DNA of 37,480 nt from Acidobacteria bacterium Ga0077553 (GCA_001464575.1 LNFE01000047.1:1-37480); one strand, 5' to 3'. Shown: positions 26,045 to 35,306, counted from the stretch's first letter. Notes: a model not told the origin generated them from the letters alone. A program made the numbers and translations.

Positions 26045-27524
26045 GGTAGCGGTCTGCCTTCAGTTTAGTGGCCCGCCACTTCGATTGGATCTCTACCCAT
26101 TCGGCTTCGGTGTCTTTGCCGAGGCCCAGGACGAGGCGCGGATCGTGGGAGCTCAGATAGCTGCCATGGGAGTTGATCCGCTTCTGCCGGATGACGCCCC
26201 CGGCGGACCAGCGTACGATGGCTCCGGGCACTAGAGCAGGATGGGAAAGGCCGAGCCAATGGTTGGCCGGGTGCGGGGTACCGAGATAGACGACGGGCGC
26301 TTCGCCGTTGGTGGCGATGACGAAATCGAGATGGCCGTCGTTGTTGAGATCGCCGAGGGCGAGGCCGCGGGCGGGGAGGTTGGCGCCCAGGCGGGAAACG
26401 GTGAACTTGCCGCGGTCGTTTTCAAAGTAGAGCGTGGGTTCCTTGTGTGTCAGCGTCTGCGAGAGCGTCTCGATGCGGTCGTCCGGGTGGCCGTTGACGA
26501 CTAGCAGATCCTCGTCGCCATCGTGGTCGCGATCGAAGAACTTCAGGCCCCAGCCGGAATACATCTGCGTGGCGGGGCCGATGCCTGTGGGGCCGGCTTG
26601 GTCGGAGAAGTTGAGCCCATCAAGATTTCGATAGATGGAGAAGCGCTCGCGGTTGAAATTGGCCACGAAGAGGTCTTCGCGGCCGTCGCCGTCGTAGTCG
26701 GCAGCGTCGACGCCCATGCCGGAGCGGGGATTGCCGTCGGCGGAGTAGGCGACGCCGGAGTCGAGGCCTATCTCGTCGAAGCGGAGGTTGCCGCGGTTGA
26801 GGAACAGGAAGTTGGCGACCGAATCATTGGCGACGAAGAGGTCGAGAAGGCCGTCACTATTGATGTCCGTCGCCACGGCGCCAAACACCTTGCCGAGGGC
26901 AGCCCCGATGCCGGAGGTGGCCGAGATGTCTTCAAACCGGCCTTGGCCGCGGTTGCGGTAGAGCCGCGAGGGATGGGCGGGATAGCTGAGCGGGTGACAG
27001 TAATGGAACACGCCGTTGTACTTGCAGGCGGGTTCAGCGGCGGGATCGTAGGCGGCGAAGTGGCCGAGGAAGAGGTCGAGGAGGCCGTCGTTGTCGGCGT
27101 CGAAGAAGACGCTGACGGTCCAAAGGCCGGGTGCGGCGAGGGGTGTCGGGGCGAAGCGGCCGTTGCCGAGGTTGCGATAAAGCAGTGGCGTGCCCCAGCC
27201 GGTGACAAGTAGATCGGGGTGGCCGTCGTTGTCGTAGTCGGCGGTGGTGACGCCGAGGCCGAAGAGGTCTTTCCGCAGGCCGGCCTCGGCGGAAACATCG
27301 GTGAACTTGAGATTGCCGTCGTTGCGGAAGAGCGCCGTGGGGAAGGCGATGTCCATGTGTCCGTCGGCGTTGTAATCGAAGATCGCCACGCCGGGACCCA
27401 TGTTCTCGGGCAGGCGGCGGCGCTCCGAGAGGCCGTTATCGTGCCGGTAGGAGAGCGTGGGGCCGGAAAGAAAAAGCGCCGCCCCCGTGAGGAGAGCGGC
27501 GCTGAAGAGAAGCGGCCAGAACAT
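26034..27524 (-). CDS. CRTAC1-type FG-GAP/VCBS beta-propeller protein with ASPIC/UnbV end
   Basis: 496 residues. An N-terminal hydrophobic signal (PLLFSAALLTGAALFLSG) is followed by about seven calcium-loop repeats of DxDxDG type: DYNADGHMDI, DYDNDGHPDLL, DADNDGLLDLF, DINSDGLLDLF, DYDGDGREDLF, DRDHDGDEDLL and DLNNDGHLDFV. They form an integrin-like propeller. The C-terminus (INSHGSYLSSHDPRLVLGLG) is the ASPIC/UnbV module. Secreted or surface-attached; the ligand is unknown. It begins two bases after the stop of the TonB-dependent receptor. Confidence 0.9.
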   Translation of the reverse strand: MFWPLLFSAALLTGAALFLSGPTLSYRHDNGLSERRRLPENMGPGVAIFDYNADGHMDIAFPTALFRNDGNLKFTDVSAEAGLRKDLFGLGVTTADYDNDGHPDLLVTGWGTPLLYRNLGNGRFAPTPLAAPGLWTVSVFFDADNDGLLDLFLGHFAAYDPAAEPACKYNGVFHYCHPLSYPAHPSRLYRNRGQGRFEDISATSGIGAALGKVFGAVATDINSDGLLDLFVANDSVANFLFLNRGNLRFDEIGLDSGVAYSADGNPRSGMGVDAADYDGDGREDLFVANFNRERFSIYRNLDGLNFSDQAGPTGIGPATQMYSGWGLKFFDRDHDGDEDLLVVNGHPDDRIETLSQTLTHKEPTLYFENDRGKFTVSRLGANLPARGLALGDLNNDGHLDFVIATNGEAPVVYLGTPHPANHWLGLSHPALVPGAIVRWSAGGVIRQKRINSHGSYLSSHDPRLVLGLGKDTEAEWVEIQSKWRATKLKADRYHAF

Positions 27525-27526
27525 GA

Positions 27527-30500
27527 TTAGAACTGGAAGCGGGCCACAACCTGCCCATTGCGAGGCGGGCTAAATACGCTGGCCGGGTTAATACGGCCGA
27601 AGCCGGCGGTTACGTTGCCGGCGGCGTCCCGATTCGTGGTGGCAAAGGGGTTACCGGCGTCGGGGTTGTTCAGGAACGTGCGATTGAACACGTTGAAGAA
27701 CTCCCCGCGGAAGCTGATGACGTAGCGCTCTTTAATGCGGAACATGCGCCCGAACGAAAGCTGTTCGTCGGGGCGGCGGGCGTAGCGGTAATCGTCGTAG
27801 TAGGCCGCCGCCGTGCCCCATTGGCCCGGACCGGCGTCGACCCAGGCGGCGGGGTTCAGCGTGAGCTGCTTGAACGGGTCGATGCTCTGGCCGTCGTTGA
27901 GATTCTGCAGGAACAGGGGCTGGCCCTCCACCCGGTTCATGCGGGTACCGCGGAAGAGCAAGCTGCCCAAGGCGTTGTTCGAGTTCGGCGCCTGGATGGG
28001 GAAGCCGCTCGAATAGCGGAGGATGCCGCCGAGCGTCCAACTGCTGAGGAACGCTTTGGTGGCCCAGTTCTTGTTCCAACGCGGCGAATCATAGTTGAAC
28101 CCGAGCACGAGGACCTGCGGCTGGTCATTCAGCGAGAAGGTCTTCTGGTTCCGGCGGTTGTAGACGTCGTTAACGGGGACGATGCCGCCGCTTTGGGTTT
28201 CGACGTTCGTCAGATTCTTGGACCAGGTATAGGCCAAGGTGCCGGTGAGTCCCTTCGAGTAGCGCTTGGTGACCTTGATTTGGAGCGAGTCGTACCACGT
28301 GTTGCCGAGCGGCGCCCAGAGGCTGCCGAGATTGCCGAATTGGGGATAGGGCCGCAGCGCCTGCGCCAAAGTGCCGGAGTTCGGGAAGCTGGCGTAGGGC
28401 TTCTGGAATCCGCGGGCAACCACTGCCGCATTGACGATCGTCGAAGTCAGCAAGGTGCGGTCCGCCGCCGAATTCACATCGAGGCCGAAGGTGCGAATCC
28501 GTTCCGGGGTCAGGCCGTTGTAGTCGTTCAACCCATCGGCGCGGAACCACGCGCCACGGTTGCCGACATAGGCTGCCTCGACGACCATGCTGGAGCCGAG
28601 TTCCCGTTGCAGGCTCAGGTTCCAATTGGCCATGCGGGGAGGACGGCCGCTATTGGGGTCGACGAGCGCGGGCGGGGAATTGATCTGGCCGGGGCTGGGC
28701 CGGATTCCGGCGTCGTAGCTGGCGAAAGTCAATTCGTTGACGTTGTAGGAGAGACCGTTCCGAAGGACGACACCGGGTTCTGCAAACGCCGGGTTCGAGA
28801 AGGCGATGGTGTTGAATCCCATGCCGAGCGAGTTGCCGCCACCGATGTAAGCAAAATTAGCGACCTGCGCGTAGCTGACGGCGAAGCCGGCGCGGGCAAC
28901 CCACTTCTCGGCGAACTGGTATGCCATGCCGAGGCGGGGGCCGAAGGCGTACGGATAGGTGTTGCTGATGGAGCAGTTGCAGCGGCCGTTGCCGTAGCCG
29001 GCGTAGCGAGTTGCGCCGAGCAGGTTGCCGGCGGCCGGGTTGCGGCCTTCAGGATCAAACATGGACGTGCGCTGGTGCAGTTCGTCCGAAGCCGGTTGGT
29101 AGTCGTAGCGGATGCCGTAATCGAGGGTCAGTTTCCGCGTGAGGCGCCAGGTATCCTGGGCGAAGAAGCCTAGGGTGGGGCGGCGATACTGGGGATCCTG
29201 CGGGTTCGAGACGGTGGCCGTGTTCGCATTGCCGAGCAGGAAGCTGGCGTAGTTGAAGCCAACGTTTCCGCCCTGCAGGGCGACACCCTGGAGCGCGGGC
29301 ATGGAGGTCTGGGCTGAGGAGAAGCCGAATACACCGGCGACGCCGCCCGAGGAGCGGTTGGTGAAGTTATCCATCTTCCATTCGCCGCCGAACTTGAAGG
29401 AGTGGGTCCCCTTCACCCAAGTCGCGGAGGCGACTGCGGTCGGCTTGTCCTGGTAGTAGAGGGTGCGGTTGGTCGGGCCAATATTGAAACCAAGGCCGCC
29501 CTGGGCGCCGCCGAGGTCGGTAATGCGGGGGAAGCCGGAGCCGAACAGACCGCGGAGGCCGAGCTGGCCGGCGGCGTCGAAGCTGGTGATGACTTCGGGC
29601 GAGGCATCGGGATTGACGTAGCGTTGATAGCCGACGCCGAGATGCAGCAGCAGGGTAGGCCGCAGCGAGGTGTCGAAGTTCACGCGCGTGGTGTGGGACC
29701 GGATAATCTGGTCGCGGCGTGCGCTGATGGGATCAGGCAGGCCTTCCTGACCGTTATCCTTGTCGGTGCGCTGAAGAGAATAGTAGGCGCTGATGCGGGA
29801 CGACCCGGTGAAGTTGTGATCCACCTTAATGCTGGGGATGTCCTGAATCTTGCGGAAGTCGTAGCGCCGCTCGAAGTTGTTGATGAGGCCGGGCCGGCTG
29901 GCCGTGGGAATCAGGGCCTGGATTTTGGCCGAGACCGGATCGATCAACGAAGCGGGGATGACGTTGTTGGGGAAGACGTCGCGATAGATGCGGCCGTCCG
30001 GTCCGGTGCGGCTGGTGCGCGGGTCGTAGATGGAGTTTTCGAGGATGGGCCGGCCGAGGCCGTCGGTGTTGCGGTAGGCGTCCGTGGGGACGGTGCCGTA
30101 GCCGTCAAACTTGCCTTCCTTGTTCAGATACTTTTCGTAGTTGAAGAAGAAGAAGGTGCGGTTCTTGCCGTTGTAGAGCTTCGGGATTAGGATGGGTCCG
30201 CCCAAGTTGAAACCGTAGTTATTGCGGCGAGTCCGCGGCCGGACGAGTTCGTTGTTGCCATTGTTGGTGAACGGGATGCCGGCGTTGAAGACTTCATTGA
30301 CGAAGTAGTCGTAGACGCCGCCGTGGAACTCGTTGGTGCCGGAGCGGGAGGTGAAGTTGAACAGGCCGCCGCCGACTTGGCCGAATTCGGCCGAGTAATT
30401 GGAGGTTTGGAGGGTGAACTCCTCCACCGCATCGACGGAGGGCTGCGACTCATCGGAGACGCGGCCATCGAGGGAGCTGGTCGAGTCCTGGCCTTCGAAG

Positions 30501-31060
30501 ATGATCTTGAAGGTGCCGGCGGGAGCGCCGTTGACTTTGATATTGTTCCAGCCGTTGATGGAGGCGCCGGGGGTGAGCTGGGTGAAGCTGAGCGGGTTCC
30601 GGATGGCACCTTGGCCGATAGCGAAATTCAGCGGCAGTTGATTGAGCTGCTCGCGATTGATGGTGGTGGAAGCGGCGGCGCTGTCGGTATTGAGCAGGGC
30701 GGCTTCCGAGGAGACATTGATCGATTCGGTGGCCGAGCCGATCTGCAGAACGATATCTAAAGATGCGGTCTGGGCGACTTGGACGCGGACGTCGCGCTGG
30801 ACGACTTTGCGGAATCCTGTGACTTCGACGGTCACTTCATAAAGGCCGGCGGTCAGGTAAGGTGCAGAGAAGTTGCCGGTTCCAGTGGTGGCGATTTCCT
30901 GTCGAATGCCGGTGCCTTGGTTAACGATGGTGACAGTAGCGTTGGGGATCAGAGCGCCGCCGGGATCGGCAACGGTGCCTGAGATAGTACCGCGATCTGA
31001 CTGGGCGAATGCGGCGGCAACGAACAACAACGTGGTAAGAGCGAGAGGGATATGTTTCAT
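27527..31060 (-). CDS. TonB-dependent receptor with N-terminal carboxypeptidase-regulatory-like domain
   Basis: 1177 residues, intact. Signal peptide MKHIPLALTTLLFVAAAFAQ; a CarboxypepD_reg-like domain at ~22-105 (RGTISGTVADPGGALIPNAT, YLTAGLYEVTVEVTGF); plug at ~125-255 (LPLNFAIGQGAIRNPL, SVDAVEEFTLQTSNYSAEFG, FNFTSRSGTNEFHG); then a long barrel ending in RNGQVVARFQF, with a terminal Phe as the BAM recognition signal. This Oar/SusC-like architecture is expanded in Acidobacteria and is thought to import large substrates. First gene of an operon with the CRTAC1, TPR and multiheme cytochrome genes. It also serves as the intact reference against which the relic at 16243-18111 can be measured. 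Confidence 0.92.
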   Translation of the reverse strand: MKHIPLALTTLLFVAAAFAQSDRGTISGTVADPGGALIPNATVTIVNQGTGIRQEIATTGTGNFSAPYLTAGLYEVTVEVTGFRKVVQRDVRVQVAQTASLDIVLQIGSATESINVSSEAALLNTDSAAASTTINREQLNQLPLNFAIGQGAIRNPLSFTQLTPGASINGWNNIKVNGAPAGTFKIIFEGQDSTSSLDGRVSDESQPSVDAVEEFTLQTSNYSAEFGQVGGGLFNFTSRSGTNEFHGGVYDYFVNEVFNAGIPFTNNGNNELVRPRTRRNNYGFNLGGPILIPKLYNGKNRTFFFFNYEKYLNKEGKFDGYGTVPTDAYRNTDGLGRPILENSIYDPRTSRTGPDGRIYRDVFPNNVIPASLIDPVSAKIQALIPTASRPGLINNFERRYDFRKIQDIPSIKVDHNFTGSSRISAYYSLQRTDKDNGQEGLPDPISARRDQIIRSHTTRVNFDTSLRPTLLLHLGVGYQRYVNPDASPEVITSFDAAGQLGLRGLFGSGFPRITDLGGAQGGLGFNIGPTNRTLYYQDKPTAVASATWVKGTHSFKFGGEWKMDNFTNRSSGGVAGVFGFSSAQTSMPALQGVALQGGNVGFNYASFLLGNANTATVSNPQDPQYRRPTLGFFAQDTWRLTRKLTLDYGIRYDYQPASDELHQRTSMFDPEGRNPAAGNLLGATRYAGYGNGRCNCSISNTYPYAFGPRLGMAYQFAEKWVARAGFAVSYAQVANFAYIGGGNSLGMGFNTIAFSNPAFAEPGVVLRNGLSYNVNELTFASYDAGIRPSPGQINSPPALVDPNSGRPPRMANWNLSLQRELGSSMVVEAAYVGNRGAWFRADGLNDYNGLTPERIRTFGLDVNSAADRTLLTSTIVNAAVVARGFQKPYASFPNSGTLAQALRPYPQFGNLGSLWAPLGNTWYDSLQIKVTKRYSKGLTGTLAYTWSKNLTNVETQSGGIVPVNDVYNRRNQKTFSLNDQPQVLVLGFNYDSPRWNKNWATKAFLSSWTLGGILRYSSGFPIQAPNSNNALGSLLFRGTRMNRVEGQPLFLQNLNDGQSIDPFKQLTLNPAAWVDAGPGQWGTAAAYYDDYRYARRPDEQLSFGRMFRIKERYVISFRGEFFNVFNRTFLNNPDAGNPFATTNRDAAGNVTAGFGRINPASVFSPPRNGQVVARFQF

Positions 31061-31108
31061 TTAAAGACCAAACGAGGGTGCGACAAGCCTATCACAGCCG
31101 CTTCGCCA

Positions 31109-31114
31109 TATAAT
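31109..31114 (+). promoter_or_regulatory. Consensus -10 box placing transcription start on the GTG start codon
   Basis: TATAAT, a perfect match, followed by GTTGTC and then the GTG at 31121. With initiation 6-8 bases after the -10, the message would start at the GTG, i.e. leaderless. There is no Shine-Dalgarno sequence and no good -35 at 17 bases. Confidence 0.45.
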
Positions 31115-31120
31115 GTTGTC

Positions 31121-31651
31121 GTGTCTATCCCAACCCGTCGATCCCTTCTCCAAGCTAGTGCCGCGCTGGCGGTTGCCGCGCCGGTGATACAGGCGCAGGG
31201 CCATGCTGAGCATGGTTTGACCCAGATCGAGAAGGCCGCGCCGAAAGTGGCGCGGTTCTTTAACAAGCAGGAGATGGCCCTGCTGGCGCAGCTGGTGGAG
31301 CAGATCATTCCGCGTTCGGATACCCCGGGGGCCGCTGACGCTAATGTGCACTATTTCGTCGACTTCCAGGCGCATACGAATCCGAAGCTGGGCGCGCAAC
31401 TGAAGAAAGACCTGGCTTGGGTGAGGAAGCAGGGATTCGCCAAGGCGGACGCGGCGGGGCAGGTGGCATTGTTGACAGGTTGGAGCCAAGCCAAGGGCAC
31501 GGCGCCGTATCGCGTGTTCAAGCAGATCAAGGATTTGACGATTGACGGCTACTACGGGTCGAAGGAGGGCTTGACGCAGGAGCTGGGTTGGAACGCAAAT
31601 ACGTTTTTGCGGGAGTTCAAAGGCTGCACCCACCCGGAGCACGGAGCTTAA
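31121..31651 (+). CDS. Gluconate 2-dehydrogenase subunit 3 family protein (Tat-exported small subunit)
   Basis: 176 residues from GTG 31121. Twin-arginine signal PTRRSLLQASAALAVAAPVI. The mature part has the subunit-3 motifs FFNKQEMALLAQLVEQIIPR, DTPGAADANVHYFVDFQ and a C-terminal FLREFKGCTHPEH. In FAD-dependent sugar dehydrogenases this small subunit carries the Tat signal and takes the flavoprotein subunit, which has no signal of its own, to the periplasm. That fits here: the GMC gene follows after three bases and lacks a signal peptide. An upstream frame extension to 31052 exists but overlaps the divergent receptor start, so GTG 31121 is preferred. Confidence 0.85.
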   Translation: MSIPTRRSLLQASAALAVAAPVIQAQGHAEHGLTQIEKAAPKVARFFNKQEMALLAQLVEQIIPRSDTPGAADANVHYFVDFQAHTNPKLGAQLKKDLAWVRKQGFAKADAAGQVALLTGWSQAKGTAPYRVFKQIKDLTIDGYYGSKEGLTQELGWNANTFLREFKGCTHPEHGA

Positions 31652-31654
31652 ACC

Positions 31655-33269
31655 ATGTACGTTCAAAACGCACCCGAAGTCCATGATGTGATTGTGATTG
31701 GCAGCGGCGCCGCGGGGGGCATGGCCGCATGGAACCTGACGCGCCAGGGCGTGAACGTCACGCTGCTCGATGCGGGTACTCGGTTCCGGAAGGAAGACTT
31801 TTGGACGCACGTAAAGCCGTGGCAGTGGCGGGAGCGAGTGGAACGGGGGATGGAACCGCCCAAGATTCGGCTGGACAACGCGGAGCAGCCGTACTCGTGG
31901 AAGGACCCGGGGCGGGAAGACCAATATCTGGGGCCGGGTGGCGCTGCGGTATTCCGATGTCGACTTCGGGGGACCGGCGAAAGACGGCTGGGAGATCCCG
32001 TGGCCGATCCGGTATAAAGACATCGCGCCGTACTACGACAAGGTGGAGCAGGAGATCGGCGTTTGCGGCGGCGACGATGATCAGGACTCGCTGCCGGGGT
32101 CGAAGTATCATCTGCCGCCGGCCGCCTTGCGGTGCGGTGAAAAGTTCTTGCAGGCAGCGGCGCGGCGGCAAGGGATCAGCGTCGTGAATCAGCGGCGGGC
32201 CGTCGTGACCAAGCCACATAACGGGCATAATCCGTGCCACTATTGCGGGGCGTGCGGCCGGGGCTGCGACGTGTCAGCCTTCTTCAATTCCACTGACTAT
32301 CTGCTCGATCCGGCGGAGAAGACCGGCAAGCTGAAGATCATCGATAACGCCGTGGTCGCGCGGATTCTGCTGGGTGATAACGGCTTGGCGACCGGGGTGC
32401 AGTACTTTGACCGGTATACGAAGCAGGAGCGGGTGATTCGCGGGAAGCGCATTATCCTGGGGGCTTCGTGCGTGGATTCGACGCGCATTTTGCTGAACTC
32501 GAAGTCGGCCAAATATCCGACGGGCATTGGGAACTCGTCGGGTGTGATCGGGAGCTATCTGTGCGAGCAGGTTCGCTTTCACATGTACGGGTTCGTTCCC
32601 GACCTGATGGGCACGAAGGCGTTAAACGATGATGGTATCGGCGGCGAGCATATCTACATGCCGCGGTTCAATCATCGGGACGGGAAGAAGCGGGATTATC
32701 TGCGGGGCTACGGTTCGCAGTTCTGGGGCATCGGGGCGCAGCCGGGGGCAGCGTACGCCAAGCAGTTGGATGGGTTTGGCCTGGAGTTCAAGAAGGCCGT
32801 GAAGCGGCGGTATCCGGCTTTAGTGGCCATGCATCCCTATGGCGAGACGCTGCCGCGGAAGGAGAACCGGATTACGGTGGAGGGCACGCCGCTCGACCGG
32901 TATGGCGTGCCGACGCTACGGATTGAGTACAACATTGGCGACAACGAGAAGAAGATGATCGCCGAGATGTACGATATGGCCGAGGGCGTGATGCGGGCGG
33001 CCAAAGCGGAGATTCTGCCGTTTGAGCGCGGATGGCTCGACAACTTCGGCAGCGCGATTCATGAGCACGGGACGTGCCGGATGGGCGAGGACCCGCGGCG
33101 GAGCGCGTTGAACGGGTTCAACCAGATGCACGACGTGAAGAACCTATTTGTGGTGGACGGTTCGGCGTTCACGACGGCATCGGAGAAGAACCCGACGCTC
33201 ACGATTCTGGCGTTGGCTTGGCGGTCGACCGATTACCTGGCCGAGGAGATGCGCAAGGGCAACATCTAG
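31655..33269 (+). pseudogene. GMC flavoprotein sugar dehydrogenase, frame-broken by a short deletion
   Basis: The 5' frame gives the FAD-binding N-terminus ([20 protein letters not shown]) and runs properly to about REDQYL (31931). The 3' part resumes one frame over as [20 protein letters not shown] and continues to the end. Between them the family normally has ~20-30 residues including the GG-(K/R)-(S/T)-xxW FAD motif, which is absent. The 3' part is otherwise complete: a Cys cluster [11 protein letters not shown] (CxxCxxCxxxC at 32235-32267, possibly an iron-sulfur site), catalytic His in [10 protein letters not shown], and [13 protein letters not shown]. With the small subunit it resembles periplasmic glucoside-3-dehydrogenase/FAD-glucose-dehydrogenase complexes. 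As sequenced, no full-length enzyme can be made. Confidence 0.8.
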
Positions 33270-34162
33270 CGGACGAGCGGGGTGACGGTGAGCTTGCGGA
33301 TTTCCACCGCACCATGGTCACCCTGCACGCTGATGGGGCCGGGCGTGGCTTCGTTCGGGTCGTGGGCCATGGCGGTGAGGCCTTCGACTTCGGCGCGGTC
33401 GATGACGGTGACACCGTTGACGATGATGGTCACGGTGCGGCCGACGAGACGGATATCGTAGGTGTTCCATTCGCCGGGCTTTTTGGCGGCGTTCTCGCGG
33501 GGCTTGATGCGGCTGTAGAGGGCGCCGGTGCCGTGGGTGTCGGGAGCTTTGCCGTAGTCGTCGATGATCTGCACCTCGTAGCGGCCGCCGTGCAGTTCGA
33601 AGTTCCAGAACTTCTGGCTGGAGACGAGGTTGTTGGCGCCGGCAATGTTGTTCATGATGCCTTTGTCGACCCTCCAGCCGAGAGGCTTACCGGGGACGAG
33701 GGCGGACCAGTTATTGAGATCCTTGCCGTTGAACAGTTCGACGGGCTTGCCGGGCTTCCACTTACCGTCTTCGGTGTCCTTGATCACGGGGGCGCGCTTG
33801 CCGACGAAGGCCAGCTTCGATGCGGGATTGCCTTCCACCTGGAACTCGCCAACGAGATCGCCGTTTACAATGCGGGCGGTATAGACGCCCTTGTCGGTGC
33901 CGGTAGGCTTGCGAAGGTAGTTTCGCTCGAAGACGAAGCGGAGAACGCCGCCCTTCACGGCAATCTCGGGAATCGCATTCATATCGCCACCGGGAGCACC
34001 GACGAAACGGCCCTTGATGGCCTGCGTTCCGGCTCCGTCCACTTCGAGCCACCAAGCGCGGCGGCGGGTTTCGTTGGGCACCGTAATGTTCCAACGGCCA
34101 TTAAAATCGACGTCTTTCGCCAGCCCGGCGAGGGACAGCAGGAAGAAGAGAGCGATACGCAT
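33266..34162 (-). CDS. DUF1080 (3-keto-disaccharide hydrolase domain) secreted protein
   Basis: 298 residues from ATG 34162, where a signal peptide begins ([17 protein letters not shown]). The first ~110 residues are a beta-rich lipocalin-like domain ([32 protein letters not shown]). From ~125 the DUF1080 LamG-like domain starts: [76 protein letters not shown] and [19 protein letters not shown]. The family (PF06439) has been linked to cleavage of 3-keto-glycosides, which suits the neighbouring dehydrogenase pair. The longer frame from 34366 is rejected because it crosses the divergent gene start. Its stop interleaves with that of the GMC gene (CTAG). Confidence 0.88.
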   Translation of the reverse strand: MRIALFFLLSLAGLAKDVDFNGRWNITVPNETRRRAWWLEVDGAGTQAIKGRFVGAPGGDMNAIPEIAVKGGVLRFVFERNYLRKPTGTDKGVYTARIVNGDLVGEFQVEGNPASKLAFVGKRAPVIKDTEDGKWKPGKPVELFNGKDLNNWSALVPGKPLGWRVDKGIMNNIAGANNLVSSQKFWNFELHGGRYEVQIIDDYGKAPDTHGTGALYSRIKPRENAAKKPGEWNTYDIRLVGRTVTIIVNGVTVIDRAEVEGLTAMAHDPNEATPGPISVQGDHGAVEIRKLTVTPLVR

Positions 34163-34217
34163 GAAACCGAGAGTGTACCATTGCGCATGGCTGCTTGTTT
34201 CGATAGAGTTGCGGCTT

Positions 34218-35306
34218 ATGCGAAACGCAGTTTTGACTCGACGCGCGCGCTTAGCAGTGCCGGTGGCGCCGGCGATTTCAGCGGGTCCCCTGGCGATTTC
34301 CGGGGGGCGCATGTGGCGGTTGCAGGAACCGAGCGGACGAATGTACAGCATTATCCGTTTGGACACGCGAGGCGGGCTGAAAGGCTACGGCGAGGCCGGG
34401 GCGGCGGAGGCGGCGGAGTTCAAGCGGATTCTGGCGCAGGTGCAGGGCCGGGAGGCGACGTCGTTCGAGGTGCTCGGGCTGACGGGGCCGCTGCGGGGAG
34501 CGGTCAACGTGGCGATGCTCGATATCGTTGGGCGGGCGGCGCAGGCACCGGTGTATCAGGTGTTGGGCGGGCCGACGCGGCATAAGGCGCGGGCGATTGC
34601 GACCGTGAAGAATTCGAACAACGTCGAACTGGCGATGGAGGCCGGCTACCGGGCCTTTGCGGTGCCTCTGCCGACACCGCTGTTTCCGAACTCGGGAAAG
34701 CAGTACGTGAATCTGGTGCTGTCGCTGTGGGAGGAACTGCAGAAGATTGGCGGCGACTACGTGCTCGATGGGGCGATGCGGCTGACACCGGGCGATGCGC
34801 AGATGGTGGCGGCGGCGCTCGAAAAGGAGCATCCGCTGTTTCTCGATGAGCCTTGCCGGCTCACGCAGGTGCGGCAGGTGGCCAAGATCAGCGAGGAGTC
34901 GGTGACCCCGTTGGGCTTTGGGCGGGAGGTGGACTCGCTCGACGTGTTCCAGGATCTGCTGCGGGAGCAGGCCGTGGACGTGTTGCGGCCGACGCTGCAG
35001 CGGCTGGGCATCTCGGCGATTCGCCGGTTGGGCGCGATGGCGGAGACGTACTATACGGCGGTGGCGCCGTTCCATGATGGGGGTCCGCTGGGGACGGCGG
35101 CGGGGCTGCAGTTGGCGGCGAGCCTGCCAAACTTTTTCGCCTTGCAGGTGCCACGGGTGAGTGCGGCCGAGCGGCAGGCGCGGTACGCGATGATGTCGGG
35201 CTGGAATGAACCGGTAAAGGACGGCTTCTTTGAACTGCCTACCGGGCCGGGCTTGGGCGTGACCGTGGACGAGAAGGCGCTGGATCGCTACGAGGTGAAG
35301 CTGTGA
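34218..35306 (+). CDS. Enolase-superfamily (mandelate racemase/muconate lactonizing) enzyme without the usual KxK
   Basis: 362 residues from ATG 34218. N-terminal capping domain (MYSIIRLDTRGGLKGYGEAG; NVAMLDIVGRAAQAPVYQVL), then the (beta/alpha)7 barrel: candidate metal ligands in YVLDGAMRL (Asp), FLDEPCRL (Glu) and GFGREVDSLDVF (Glu), and the late ETYYTAVAPFHDGGPLGTAA. The second barrel strand reads YRAFAVPLP where most MR/MLE members have a KxK/KxH base pair, so the chemistry may differ; sugar-acid dehydration is a guess from the neighbour. MRNAVLTRRARLAVPVAPAI may be a poor export signal. Its stop overlaps the next start (TGATG). Confidence 0.8.
   Translation: MRNAVLTRRARLAVPVAPAISAGPLAISGGRMWRLQEPSGRMYSIIRLDTRGGLKGYGEAGAAEAAEFKRILAQVQGREATSFEVLGLTGPLRGAVNVAMLDIVGRAAQAPVYQVLGGPTRHKARAIATVKNSNNVELAMEAGYRAFAVPLPTPLFPNSGKQYVNLVLSLWEELQKIGGDYVLDGAMRLTPGDAQMVAAALEKEHPLFLDEPCRLTQVRQVAKISEESVTPLGFGREVDSLDVFQDLLREQAVDVLRPTLQRLGISAIRRLGAMAETYYTAVAPFHDGGPLGTAAGLQLAASLPNFFALQVPRVSAAERQARYAMMSGWNEPVKDGFFELPTGPGLGVTVDEKALDRYEVKL

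Noticed and set aside
27821..29173. 450-codon open frame on the plus strand inside the TonB-dependent receptor
   Set aside because: Antisense shadow of a high-GC gene; no signal, no motif, low-complexity composition.
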